Position numbers and translations under genes: made by a program
Notes under the pieces: generated by a model
What the model was told of the DNA's origin: nothing
Database searches by the model: none
What the model saw: the letters and a program-made list of their open reading frames with translations, nothing else
Shown here: positions 20,103-31,869 of the stretch, piece by piece
Position numbering within the stretch: position 1 is the first letter of the stretch
How the letters are laid out: every line of letters starts with the position of its first letter
Origin: Myrica gale
Taxonomy: Eukaryota; Streptophyta; Magnoliopsida; Fagales; Myricaceae
Reading direction: 5' to 3'
DNA length: 64,000 nt
Assembly: GCA_963930655.1 (NCBI GenBank)
Contig: OZ005621.1
Coordinates: forward strand, 7,675,001 to 7,739,000

Positions 20103-23100
20103 CTCCCCCTCAAGTTGGCGTGGATATTCATTACACCCAACTTGCTGAGTAAATGATCAAATTGTGTTAGCCCAAGAGCCTTGGTAAAAAGATCAGCAGG
20201 TTGCTGACTTGTATGCATGTAGACTGTTTGAATAATCCCATTCTGGAGTCTTTCTCGAACTACATGGCAGTCTATCTCGATATGCTTGGTTCTTTCATGA
20301 AATACTGGGTTGGAGGCTATGTGTATAGCAGCCTTGTTGTCACAATATAATCTAACCGGTTGAGGATGCATTACTTCAAGGTCTGAGAGTAGAGATTTTA
20401 GCCAAGTAATCTCACAGCATGTAGAAGCCATAGATCTATACTCTGCTTCGGATGAAGAGCGTGAAATTGTTGTCTGTTTCTTTTGTCTTCCAAGAAATTG
20501 GTGAATCTCCTAGTAGGATACAGTACCCGGTGACTGATCGTCTGGTGTCTCTGCAGCGTGCCCAATCTGCATCACAATACGCATGAAGCTGCACTTTGCT
20601 AGAAGCTGCTAAGAAAATTCCTTGGCCTGGAGACTTCTTCAGGTACCGTAAAACTCTATGTGCTGCATCCAAGTGTGGTATCCTTGGCTTTTCCATGAAT
20701 TGACTTAGCACATGTACTGAGTAGGCTAAGTCTGGTCTTGTGATGGCCAGATAAATAAATCTCCCAACGAGTCTTCTGTATGAGGAAGGATCTGTGATGA
20801 GTTCACCCTCATTCTCACTGAGTGCGAGATTTTGCTCCATAGGAAAATTGCTAGGCTTAGCTCCAAGGAAACCAGTGTCTTCTAATATCTCGAGTGCATA
20901 CTTCCTTTAAGAAAGAAAAATTCCTTTAGCCGAGCGAGCCACCTCGATTCCCAGAAAGTATTTTAGGGTTCCCAAATCCTTGAGTTTGAATCGGTCGCTT
21001 AGATGATTCTTGATCTCATTGATTTGCTCTAAGCTGTTTCCTGCAACAATGATGTCATCCACATAGACTAGAATGACAGTAAATGTCCCTTCATGGGATC
21101 GGACAAACATAGAGTAGTCTGCTTTGGACTGTTTATATCCAGCATCAATGAGGGTGGATGAGAGTTTGTCATACCATTGTCTCGAAGCCTGTTTGAGACC
21201 ATACAAAGATTTGATGAGCTTGCAGACTCTAGTCTCCCCTTTTGGCCGAATCCAGGGGGAAGCTCCATATAGACTTCTTCCTCAAGATCGCCATAAAGGA
21301 AGGCGTTGTTAACATCTAGTTGATGCAGATGCCAGTTATGAATAGAAGCAAGAGCCAAGAGGGACCGAACGGTAGTCATCTTAGCAACGGGAGCAAATGT
21401 TTCGGTGTAGTCAATTCCCTCTTGTTGGTTGTACCCCTTCGCAACCAAGTGAGCTTTGTACCGGTCGATGGTACCATCAGGATGATATTTGATCTTGTAA
21501 ACCCATTTGCAGCCAATGGGTTTCTTTCTAGGAGGGAGGGGAGTGAGTGTCCAAGTATTGTTGAACTCGAGAGCATCAATTTCAGCACGCATGGCGGTGC
21601 GCCAGTTAGGATCAGTCATGGCCTGTAAGAAAGAGTGTGGTTCTTTGGCAAGGGATAAGGCTGTGGTGAAGGCACGGTGAGAGGGAGATAAACGGGAATA
21701 AAAAAGAAAATCAGTGAGAGAATAGAGAGTACCTGATGAACGGACCATTGCAGAGTCGGATGATTGAGTGGGCTGAGACGGTAAGACCTGATCCACATGA
21801 AAGTCCTGCAAGTATGTTGGTGGCTGCGTAGGACGACTAGATCTACGAGGTGCAGGAGGAGAATGGGGTGGTGTAGATGGTAATGGAGGTATGTCATCTG
21901 AGGATTGATCGAGGTGAGGGAGAGGGCAAGTAAAGATGGGTTCAGTATGAGTGGGTGTGGTGAAGGCAAAGGGAAAAGGATCTTCATGGAAGATAACATC
22001 ACGAGAAACAAATACCTTTTGTGTACTAAGGTCGTATAGACGATATCCCTTTTACCCATATGGATAGCCAAGGAAAGCACATTGAGTAGCTCTGGGGTCG
22101 AATTTGGAAGGGTGTTGGTGGTGAGTGGAAGCAAAGCATAAGCATCCAAAAACTCTGAGATGGCGGTATGTGGGTTGAGTGCCATATAATTTTTCATAGG
22201 GAGACAATCCACCTAAAACTGGAGAAGGGGTTCGGTTGATGAGATAAGTGGTTGTGAGTACTGCATCTCCCCAAAAATGTGTAGGCATGTGTGCTTGGAA
22301 GAGTAGAGCTCTGGCAACGTTGAGGAGATTACGATGTTTACGTTCGACCACTCCGTTTTGTTGTGGGGTGGAGACACAACTGGTTTGATGAATGATACCT
22401 TGGGTCTATAGAAGGATGACATGGCGAATTCAGGCCCATTGTCACTCCGTATTATTTTGATGGTGGTGGATAATTGATTTTCCACAAGGTGAACGAAGGA
22501 TTTTAGAAGGGAGCGAGCATCAGATTTGTGTCCCATGAGGTACACCCAGGTACTGTGGAAATTCGTCCACAATGGTGAGAAAATATTGTGCACCATTAGT
22601 GGAAGGGATGCGAGGCCCCCCCCCCCCCAAATATCTATATGTATTAGTTCAAAAGGTCTAAGAGTAGATATTGAACTAGATGGAAAAGATGCACGAGTTT
22701 GTTTAGCCAGTGTACAAATTGAACAGGATTGCAAATCAGAGATTACAAATGTTAGGGATTTTATTAGAAAGAAAAGACAGAGTTTTATTCGAAAGGTGAC
22801 CCAAACGACAATGCCCTGTGTGGGAAGTGGAGACAGACACCTGACAACAAGCACTCCTGGTGTTGGGAAAGTGGTACAGGTCGTTGCGCTTAGTTCCCAT
22901 CCCAATCATCTTCATCGAGCGTTGGTCCTGAATAAAGCAAAAATTAGAGGAAAAGATTACTAGGCAATGAAGGGTCTTGCATAGGTGTTGGACAGAAATC
23001 AAATTAAAATGAAAATTCGGTACGCAAAGAACATTAGTTAAAATAAGGGTAGATGAGAAATGAACGGAGCCAATATGGGTGACGGTGGCATGTGACCCAT

Positions 23101-23260
23101 TTGGTAATTGGACAGTTCGGCCATAAACTGGAGAGGAGTGGGTCAAGGCAGTAGGTGTGCAAACCATATGATCGGTTGCACCACTATCAAGAATCCACAA
23201 AGTATCGTTGGTAGACGTACCTGATAAGGAGGAGTTGACACTACTTACTTGGTGTGCCAT
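20080..23260 (-). pseudogene. Copia pol: protease, integrase, reverse transcriptase, RNase H
   Basis: Minus strand, 5' to 3'. Protease near 23,190 has WILDSGATDHMVCTP. Integrase has HCRLGHLSNKT, CSICTLAKQ, HIDIWG and IIRSDNGPEF (about 22,830-22,430) and continues to 22,052 with [17 protein letters not shown]. Reverse transcriptase has [27 protein letters not shown] and [13 protein letters not shown] (about 21,490-21,260) and the catalytic YVDDIIVAG (about 21,060). RNase H/C-terminus has [15 protein letters not shown] and [16 protein letters not shown] (20,840-20,090). Several frameshifts and a poly-C run at about 22,617-22,629 break the frame, so no single polyprotein can be made from this copy. 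Confidence 0.92.
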
Positions 23261-23886
23261 GGATTGGGTAGAGACTGCGTTTTTTTTTTGAAGTCGGACC
23301 GAACCGGGTCAACTTGGGTTTGGTCGGACTGGGTCGAGTCAACAGAGGTGAGGTCGGCTGGCAGGGATCTGGTGCGGCGTTTCTGTGTGGTGCGGTCTGG
23401 GCTGCAATCTGGTGCGGCAACAAGGGAACGGTGTACTGCTGCTGTTTTGGTGCGGTCTGGGCTTGGACGTGTAGTGGGCTGTAGGGTCCGGATTGAAGAG
23501 ATGGCCCAGCGGACAGTGTAAGCTTCTGGACGTGAGTTAAAAGGAGGAAATGGCCCGAAGTTATAGATTTCGGCCTGATATGAGAGGATCAGCCCAGGAA
23601 CTGTGCTATCTTCTTCAACCTTCGGACAGAGTCTACGTGAACAATGTGCATTCTAATTTTTCAACGGAATACCTCACTGAGACGCAGATAATCGCTAAGA
23701 ATGTAATATCACTTCAACTACAAGATTGAAGGACAAAAGAAAAGGTGCTCATTCAGCATGTAACAGTCACACTGATGAGAGAAAAAAATAGTATCTCTGT
23801 TTCGTGACAGTCGGAACAGAGGACCAAAAACAAGATAGCTCTTGTGTAAAACTCCCTGAAGCAGGATTCTTATCGCTCTGGTACCA

Positions 23887-24171
23887 TGTGAAAATCAGAG
23901 TAAGAATTAGAGGGAGAAAGAAAGAAGAATGAAGAACAAGTTTTTATGTTCTATTCGATGATTTGTTTACAAGCTCATCGGCCTCTATTTATATACAGAG
24001 CTGAACGACAAATAATTAAATACCAAATCAATCTATACGCTCCAAAATCAATTTGCATAATTCTGGCCAGATTTGGGAGATGTTCTGACTTTTCTATTTA
24101 GGTAACCTTACGTAACTTCAGCCTTGATTTTATTCTGTGGTTCATGCCGTGAGTCACGTACTTCCTCAACA
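23887..24171 (-). mobile_element. Copia 5' LTR
   Basis: 285 bp, TGTGAAAATCAGAG to CTTCCTCAACA in plus-strand reading, followed by the TTCTA target duplication. Because the element is on the minus strand this right-hand LTR is the 5' one and should carry the promoter. It is nearly identical to the left LTR; I see differences at the AAAACAG/AAATCAG, GTGCTG/GTTCTG and GTCATG/GCCGTG positions only. Confidence 0.95.
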
Positions 24172-24176
24172 TTCTA

Positions 24177-24898
24177 TAGAGTTTATTTCTCAGAAATTAC
24201 AAAAAATCATGATATCCCTCAAATGATGAGTCATAGAGGTCTAAACACCACAGAATGTTTGTGGCTCTATCTACAGGTTAGGAGACGAAGGAAGGACAGG
24301 ATTTAATCATAATTCTTATGACAAGTTTTAATGAAAACAAGGTCCGTTTCCTCTACTAGTAAGCTACACAAACACCAAGTCACTCTTGAACCAATGACTT
24401 CAACATCCACCACATTTGCACAAGGGTTAAAAATTCCATTTGAGCTAAAGCTCATTGGCATACAAACAGATGCAACAGGCTGAAAGCAGATTCAACTCTG
24501 AATTATTGACACTCAGATTATATTCAGGTACTTAAGAAAATGGAGAACCATTTTTCATTCTGTTAAAGCTTCAGGCACATATCGGAGCACATTTAGCCAC
24601 TCCACATCAACCACACAAAAAGAACCGATACTTTTTTCCAGTCAAGGAATGCAAGCAAAAAATTGAATGGGTGCATCAAAAAGACTTACATGAAAAGATA
24701 TCAGATATATAGATACAGATGCTCAAATAACTTGTCCAAATAGATACTGAAGTTTGAACTAATTTATTTTTTTCATTTTTTTTCTCTTTCTTTTAGCCGC
24801 TCCTACTAGCCGACAGGGCTGTATATTGTGTAGATGATTATTGAGGGCAGTACTCAAATTCTCCCAAAGTATATAATTCATACGAGATACATCTATCG
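24177..24898 (-). pseudogene. Inverted copy of glucosylceramidase intron 8, second part
   Basis: The reverse complement of about 38,155-38,935, continuing the duplicated block that the Copia element split. Both copies contain an open stretch reading LWENLSTALNNHL (minus strand near 24,840 here, plus strand near 38,200 in the gene). Homology stops near 24,898, at GATGTATCTCG. Beyond that this copy carries unrelated sequence that extends the open stretch upstream. No function is assigned. Confidence 0.85.
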
Positions 24899-24899
24899 C

Positions 24900-25870
24900 A
24901 AAATTATGCACAATTTTTGTTATCCCTGTACTACATTTCAGTATTCCACAAATATGATCTGCCATGTTATATTGGAAAAAACAAACTTAAACTAAGGCTT
25001 CGTTTGTTTCCACATAAGGTTATTTATAATGCAAAGTAGTTTCAAATGAATTTATTTCATTAAAGTTTAAACCCCCCCAATTTCATGGTCATTAGTTTTC
25101 TGCTAAGATGGAGTAATTTCGAATGATATGAAATTTCTGATTTCACTCGAGAATCCCAAGGGATTCTTCCTTTTCATACGAGAACGCCCAATTTGTTTTA
25201 ACTAACCGAAGAACCCAATTTGATTAGCTTCACAATTGAGGCCCAATTATATGATCAACTCTTTGGGCCTTGGCCCACCCCTAAATTCTGGACCCTCTTG
25301 ACTATGAGAGTGAAGAACTTATTATCCAACACTTTGAACCATAAGAGTAAAGATGGACAAGGATGGGAAAAATTATGGTGTTTCTCAAAAATTCGGTTTT
25401 CATTTTCAACCATCCGAACTTCGTGGACTTGTATCTAGCACACTCGTGTGACTTGAAGCAGCTTGTTTCTTTGATGGCTATGGAAAATGGGCCTCTAGAA
25501 AAGGAGGGGAAGGTGGCGTGCAATAAATTTCAATGGCTTTCTAGAGCAAGATTGACAAATTCTTGGAACCCTACTCTCCTACAACTTGTACTGTTTGAAG
25601 TTGGGGCATATGGCATTCTAAAAGCTGATCAGGAATCAAAGCTTCGAAAACCATTTTTAATAGTATGGTTATGGTTTTTCATGTCAAGAAAAGACAAAAA
25701 AATAACACAAAAGTTAAGGTGTGAGTGAGTTCAGGCTTTTAAGGCGGTTGCTGGAAATGGTGGGTTTATGGGCCTTTCTATTCTTTAACGCAAAATTCAA
25801 AATTAAAAGAAAAGAAAAAAAAGAGAACCCACCTAACTCCCCCAAAACAGAGAATAAAGAGAATAAAATA
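24900..25870. other. Intergenic; one possible MITE end
   Basis: GGCTTCGTTTGTTTCC at about 24,995 looks like a MITE terminus, but the matching right end was not identified. Open frames at 25,220-25,728 are not recognised and overlap each other on both strands. Confidence 0.4.
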
Positions 25871-25882
25871 GGATGGAAACCG

Positions 25883-26108
25883 ACCCTCAAGGGTGATAGT
25901 TTAGTGGTTAGGGGGACATTCCTTAGGGCTCGACGTACCAAGCTCGAGTCTCAAAAGTGTGAGATGAATTTTCTTGCTGCTAGACGAATTCTTGACTTAT
26001 CTGCTCTCTAGATTGTGAGGTCGGTCTAGTGGTCCGTGTTTTGTACTTCAGGATTAAACCGAACGGGTCCGACTTTGGAGGATTTCCACGTTATCAAAAA
26101 AAGAAGAA
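25883..26108 (+). mobile_element. tRNA-derived SINE with 11 bp target duplication
   Basis: The element starts ACCCTCAAGGGTGATAG and has an A box-like TAGTTTAGTGG and a B box-like AGCTCGAGTCTC. It runs through a GGTCGGTCTAGTGG body and ends in A-rich AAAAAAAGAAGAAG. GATGGAAACCG occurs immediately before (25,872-25,882) and after (26,109-26,119), an exact target duplication. About 226 bp is normal for a plant SINE. Transcription by RNA polymerase III and mobilisation by a LINE are family knowledge. Confidence 0.92.
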
Positions 26109-26119
26109 GATGGAAACCG

Positions 26120-26910
26120 GTCATCTTCCAAAACAAAGTGGTATCTTTTTCTCTCTCTCTTTTTTTCTAATCAAACAAACAAAATGGATGCCTAGTGGTT
26201 AAGAGAAGCTCATTTGTCTTCTTGCATCTGATGACAAGAACAGGCGTGAACCTTTCCTTTGAATTCTATCCCTTGCCTTCATGGAAAGAAAAGAGAGATA
26301 GCTTCGAGCCGAAGTAAACGGAAATTCAATTGACACAAGAAGAAAGCAAAAAAAAAATGCTGGGGAGTATGCAATCTTTAGATCCACATTTGCAACCATG
26401 AACCATGAGCTTCTCCTCCAGTTTAAAAGAATTATCTTTACTTGCACTGAGTTTATTTCTAAATTGCATTGCTGCCCAAAATAACTATAATTCTTTCACT
26501 TGATCCACAAATTACTATACGATTTTCAATATGTCCAGTTGAAACTCCCCATTTCGCAATAATAATTAAAAAAAATATAATAAAATTTTACAAATTGCTT
26601 TGAACCTTTCAATACTAATTAAAAGAATTAAATTGGATATTTCAAGTCTTACAAGGGATAAATTAACAGAAAGGGATACCTCTTTTTTAAAGTTTCCATT
26701 TTCCAAATCCAAAACAACTCCAGCTCACAGTCTAATTGGACTATTTAATATCATTGCCAAAGAAATAAATGACGAACTGCTAAGAGATTGCAAAAGTGTT
26801 AATTGCATGATATCTTTTTCATTAATTCATAGAGATAGATGAAGACAACCACATTAAAATGTTTTAACACTCATACGTCAATTTAAAACTCTACATAGAC
26901 AATATTAAAT
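26120..26910. other. Intergenic, nothing recognised
   Basis: AT-rich, with a CT-rich tract near 26,150. The frames at 26,199-26,447 and 26,600-26,842 have no recognisable motif and poor coding character. No repeat boundary is seen. Confidence 0.45.
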
Positions 26911-26917
26911 TATACTA

Positions 26918-27318
26918 GGGGAAAATACACTTTCTACACACAAACTACCGGGGTAGTGACACATTACACCCCAAACTATCATCTTTAAGACATTGCACCC
27001 TCAAACTACCAATGTTATACTTTGCACCTTAAATTACCAATTTTGACACACTACACCCTCAAACTACTAATATTAATCACTTTGCACCCTCCATTTGACA
27101 ATAATACCCTTGAGAAATTAATAAATTGACAACAATATCTTTATTATATACAAAATGGGTCAAGGGCATTATCGTCATTTTAGTCTCAAAATTTGAAAAA
27201 GGGTGCAAAATGTCAAAAATTGGTAGTTAGAGGATGTAATGTATTAAAATTGGTAGTTTAGGGTGCAAAGTGCAAAACCTATGGTAATTTGTGGGTGAAA
27301 AATGTATTTTCTCCTAAT
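26918..27318. mobile_element. TIR element of the 'CACATTACACCC' family
   Basis: The left end GGGGAAAATACACTTTCTAC and the reverse complement of the right end GGAGAAAATACATTTTTCAC form long imperfect inverted arms. The arms repeat phrases such as TTGCACCCTCAAACTACCAA. The same phrases recur at about 28,165-28,520, 62,627-63,240 and 63,640-63,765, defining a local MITE family. No coding capacity and no clear target duplication. Confidence 0.65.
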
Positions 27319-27357
27319 ATTTATCAAGGTAATATTAAAAGAAAAGATCACCAGAAG

Positions 27358-28178
27358 GGAATGTTTTAGTGTTTAAGTTTTACCACATTTTCTTTTTTAC
27401 TCCCTAAATTTCAATTTTTTTAAAAAATTTTAGTTGTTATATTTTCAATGTTTGACAAAAGAGCACTCCCTTCATGGCTCTATCTATTTCTTTAATGACA
27501 GTGTTACATCAGTAGACAACTCAGCAGCCCTTATAAATGACAACATTCAACTTCTTCATGCTTTTAGCTCAAAATGACACCATTTTTGTCACAAGTATGA
27601 TGCAAAGGTGTCACTCGAGATCCTCAAGATCGGAAACGATAATTTTCTATCTATCGGAATTTAGGATTCTTACGAAAAAGGGGAAGTAATGAAAAGAGTG
27701 AATGAGTGGAGCGGTGCGCGTCATACTTATAAAAAATGGTGTCATTTAGGTTAAATGAGTGAAGAAGTGCAACAGTGCGCATCATACTTGTGATAAAAGA
27801 CGTCATTTTGAGTTAAGAAGTGTGAAAGATTGGAACAGTGTTGTTTGGAGTAGCTGCTGAGTTGTTTGCTGATGTGACGTTGCTATTAAGGAAATAGATG
27901 TAGCCTTGACAGAAGGGCTCTTCTGTCAAAATTGAAAATGTAAGGACCAAAATTTTAAAAATTAAAATCTATGGACTAAAAAATAAAATGTCATTTTTCG
28001 GCCTGAGATTGAAATGACGTGACAAAATGCTAATCTGGCAAGCGCTGTCGTAAAGGAAACAGAAGAAATGACTCTTTTGTCAAAAATTGAAAATGTAAGG
28101 ACAAAAAGTTGAAAATTGAAATCTACTGACTAAAAAATAAAAGGTGGTAAAATTTAAGGACTAAAATGACATTTTCAC
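27358..28178. mobile_element. Long inverted-repeat element with internal sub-repeats
   Basis: The left arm has TTTAAGTTTTACCAC, then a stretch with TTTTCAATGTTTGACAAAAG. The reverse complement of the right arm has CCTTAAATTTTACCACC and TTTTCAATTTTTGACAAAAG. A second right-arm copy lies at 27,905-28,010 and AATGGTGTCATTT words repeat in the middle, so one end was duplicated internally. It is non-coding and probably a foldback-type non-autonomous element. Confidence 0.6.
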
Positions 28179-28189
28179 TTTTATAATGA

Positions 28190-28970
28190 GATAAATATAT
28201 TTTGTACTATCTAATTATGAGATTATTGACACTTTACACTCAAAACTGTTATTTTTGTAACATTGCACCCAAGAATTTAGATAGTCTGCAACTAAGTTAA
28301 GATTGATTTTTTGACATATGAAATAAAAAGTCACTCACAAAAATTTGATTTAGTTAAAATTGTTATTTTACGTATCAAAAAGTTCACTCTCCATTCAATT
28401 TAATGATAGATTGTAATGGAGAGTACGAAGAGTGTAAAATTAATAGTCGATAGGTGTAATGTGATAAAAATAATAATTTGAGGTGTACAATATCAAGACC
28501 CCATAAATTGGAAGGTGCAAAATTTAGTTTTTTTTTTATTATTTTATTTTATTTTTATTTTATTATGGAGAGTTCGATCTGTTTTTTTTTTAACAAAGAC
28601 ATCTTATATATTATAAAGGGACTACTGCAAACGACAAATAGGGAAAAACAACCAAGCACAAAGAAAAAACAAAGACTCTATCTAAAGCAGTAAAACAGTA
28701 AAGGTAGTGAAGCTATTTAAAATTGGAATATTTTATTTGATTTCAAATAAAGCTTTGCAGTGTATTTAGGCATAAATTATATAAATGATAAATTTTTGTC
28801 TATTTATGTTGTCTCAATTGTCAATAGCCACGAAGAAACACCTTGCAGGTGGTTATACTAAAAAGAGCTTCTAAGAAAAAGTAATGTAATTAGTTGTTCC
28901 TGCCCTTGTGAATGAATGAACACGACAAAATGACACCTCAAAAGTTGTTGCTCAAAATCTATGTTCTTTA
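28190..28970. other. Decayed MITE-like DNA and AT-rich spacer
   Basis: Positions 28,190-28,520 resemble the 26,918 family (TTACACTCAAAACTG and AGGTGTAATGTGATAAAA words), but the ends are decayed. The rest is poly-T/A-rich DNA without a supported gene. Confidence 0.4.
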
Positions 28971-28974
28971 TAAA

Positions 28975-29565
28975 ATTACGTTAAAATAGTGAGTTAGAGA
29001 TTTCCATTAGTTTATTTAAATTTTACTCTCTACTTTAATTAAAAAAAGCACATTTTTCTATTTTAACTATCAACTTTTTAAAAACACATCTAGCAACTTC
29101 TCTATTTTAACCATCTATTTTTACTATTCTATTTAAATATTATTTTTCAAATATTTCTTTATTTTTTCTCTAATATTTATATTTTTAAACATTCGTTTTA
29201 TCGTAACGATTATATTTTTTAATATTTTTTTATCCTAAAAATATCATATTTTTTAAATTTTATCTTTTTTTAATGGTCGATTTTTTTTTAAAATTTTAAG
29301 ATGATGATGTGAGTAGTAATTCTTTAAAAATAGAAAAGAAACATAAGAAAAAAAGAAAAGAAAAAAAAAGAGATATTAATATTTTAAGATAATGAAATGA
29401 ACAATGGTTCTTTGAAAATAGAGAACGACTGTTCACATATTAAATTTTCTAATTAAAAAATATTAAAATAAATAAGTTGTTAGAAAGTATTTTTTTAACT
29501 TTTTTATTAAATTAATTTTTTATTTTATCTAAAATGTTAAAATAGATAAGTTGCTAGGAATCCCG
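28975..29565. mobile_element. Possible AT-rich TIR element
   Basis: ATCTAGCAACTTCTCTATTT at about 29,088 faces AAAATAGATAAGTTGCTAGG near 29,540, and similar paired words occur further in. The arms are degenerate and the boundaries uncertain. There is no coding capacity. Confidence 0.35.
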
Positions 29566-30415
29566 TGTCCAAATTTGCTGCTGAAAAAGAAAGAGCAATT
29601 AAAGTTAAGAAGGGACTCCTTTTTTTCTGTGTTTCCATTCACTGATAAATTTCGTCACACCCAATAAAGCCTGCACACCTATTGAATATGTATATATATA
29701 TATAATCATACCCAATGTATACTGCTCTTACTAATTAATTGATTGTGTCAAACTTCAACATCATTCAAGTTAGAAAATAAAAAAAGGGTGAAAATATGTT
29801 ATGCTTAGGTGGATAAATATCATGGTTGTATTGGCTTCTACTCAACGAAACATAGGATCAGGAAGTGATTAGATTCTTGCTTTTATATAAGAGTTTGTTG
29901 ATGGTTCACGAGTTTTAGGCACATTAATTCAGCATGCCCTATAGCTCATGGTTTTTCCTATAAACAATAATTATGTAGATATATATCCAACCTTCGTATA
30001 TATGTGTTATATTATCTGGACTGATCTAGGGGACAACTATCTAGAGTTTTGTTTTTATTTGAACGCAAACGTAAATTTCGAATTGACCGAACATTTAAGT
30101 CAAAGATTATAATATCTACCGACGGATAAATTAAAAGCATACACCATTCATATCCATTCCTCCTAAGTTCTTCTTGCCCGTGACTCTACATATGGTACGT
30201 TTTCTAATTTCTTTTTCTTACTTTGGACTGCCCCGATACGAGACAGAAGAAGAAGGTGACAAGTACCCCTCAACCACGAGGCGGGGCGGGTTATCAGCTC
30301 CAAAAGATCCTAACAGGTGAGTTATGCATTACGTAGTACTTTTAATCCAACCCTCCTCCATAATCAACTGCTTGTGGCTCAGGCTTTCTTTGCCTTGTCT
30401 GCCGAAGTCGGTAGC
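29566..30415. other. Intergenic, nothing recognised
   Basis: AT-rich with a short TA repeat near 29,690-29,703. No open frame of interest and no repeat boundary. Confidence 0.5.
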
Positions 30416-30423
30416 TATCAGCG

Positions 30424-30654
30424 GGGTCCAAAATGGATGGCCGTGGAATAGCACCAAGAGGCCACCAAGCCAGCCCACATGCGTATTAAAATTTTAAAAA
30501 TTAAAGTCTGTCCGTGCGTACACATGTAGTGCCAACACCGTCCAAAATGGATGGCCGTGGAATAGCACCAAGAGGCCACCAAGCCAGCCCACATGCGTGT
30601 TAAAGTCTCTGTCCGTGCATACACATTACACATAGTGCCAACACCGCCATCAAT
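30424..30654. repeat. Tandem duplication of about 117 bp
   Basis: Unit 1 is about 30,424-30,540 and unit 2 about 30,541-30,654. Both start TCCAAAATGGATGGCCGTGG and end GTGCCAACACCG. The units differ by small indels around GTATTAAAATTTTAAAAATT and ACATTACACATAG. On the minus strand the repeat produces a repeated WAGLVASWCYSTAIHFG stretch, which I take as a by-product rather than a protein. Confidence 0.85.
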
Positions 30655-30967
30655 TATTTGAGACGTCGACACAACTTCCACTCAAAAGTCAAATTTTTAA
30701 TTTCTTCACTCGATCTAATTTTTTTTTAATTTTTTTACTAAAATTGTCGGGAGAAATACAGGAGCAGGGTTCCCACCATGCGAGGATTTTCAACCAAGAG
30801 GAAAAAAGTTCGATTTGGTCAAATAAAATGGCCAATCTAAAATGGGGTGAAAAAACATGTATTAATTGACCTTTGGATCCGAGTGGTCATACTACATTCA
30901 CCCCTATTATGGTGGCGCCGTGTGACTCTTACAATAATTGCCACTATGTATTAAAGTTATTAGAATC

Positions 30968-31859
30968 ACAGGAGGCAAGGGGAGAACAGGAGCCACCGCC
31001 CCGGTTGGCTCCCCTGAACAAGATTTTTTTGCGCCTAAATTTATTTTATTATTACTAGGCCCGTCCCTCGGCTCACTGAAAATTCAGCCCCCCCCCCCTG
31101 TTCAGCATACCTGAAAAGATCTGTCTCAGATTGTCAAATTTGAAACACATGCAAAACATATTGCTATGTGATCACTTTCTAGAAATTGTACAGTTTTGGT
31201 GCTAGACAATTATTGCTACGTCAGATCCGACGGGACTTGACTGGCCCATTATCCATTTCCAAATGAAGGAGCAATCGTGAGCATGAAATTGGATTGATGG
31301 GCTTGCAGTGAGCTTATTACGTGCGCGATAAGAATAAGAAAACACAAGACAAATTAAATAGAAGAACTAATTAACTCAAAAAAAAGATTGCTCCAGTAGT
31401 TAAGATTTGGACATTGGTAGTTTGTTCCGTTCAAAAATCATAACTGTTATCAATTCTTTGCGAACATCTTCAAAATATTGGAGTTCTTACTGTGAAGATG
31501 GTTGAGACAGAAAATTTGATTTTTCCTTATTGAGTTGACATTGATCTTACCAGTTGCTACTGCAACCGTTAAGAGAGCATTATCTGAATGAATCTTATTA
31601 AGATTGACTTGTATAATAAGATGAGAGATGAGTGTGTACATTGAGATGAAAATTTTTGAAACTATTGAGAACGAAGCCATTTTGTAATAGACATGTAGGA
31701 TTTAAATAGTATGATATGTATATTTCAATATTTTTAATGTTTTTATTCGCTAATTTTTAATATTTTAACTCTAAGACACTTTTTGTATTACGTAGATTTT
31801 TTTTATCATTTCGCCTTAGAAATTCGGCCCCTTCAAATTGGGTCATGACTTTGCCACTA
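30968..31859 (+). mobile_element. hAT remnant with ATTAGAATC flanks
   Basis: The left end is CAGGAGGCAAGGGGAGAAC and the reverse complement of the right end is TTAGTGGCAAAGTCATG. ATTAGAATC occurs at both borders (30,959-30,967 and 31,860-31,868), matching an 8 bp hAT duplication. Near 31,545 the plus strand reads VATATVKRALS, a decayed dimerisation-domain start with stops after it. Internally deleted and not autonomous. Confidence 0.8.
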
Positions 31860-31869
31860 ATTAGAATCC

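Larger units (their letters stand above)
19818..24171 (-). mobile_element. Young Copia retrotransposon without a recognisable gag
   Basis: A complete LTR-to-LTR insertion of 4,354 bp with 5 bp target duplications TTCTA (19,813-19,817 and 24,172-24,176). Domains on the minus strand are protease, integrase, reverse transcriptase and RNase H, the Copia order. The primer binding site next to the 5' LTR reads TGGTACCAGAGC. Between it and the protease only about 650 bp remain, and no UBN2 domain or CCHC knuckle is visible. It inserted into the pseudogene copy of the glucosylceramidase gene, next to exon 9. Confidence 0.93.

Noticed and set aside
22526..22963. 145-codon plus-strand frame inside Copia
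   Set aside because: It is the antisense of the integrase region.
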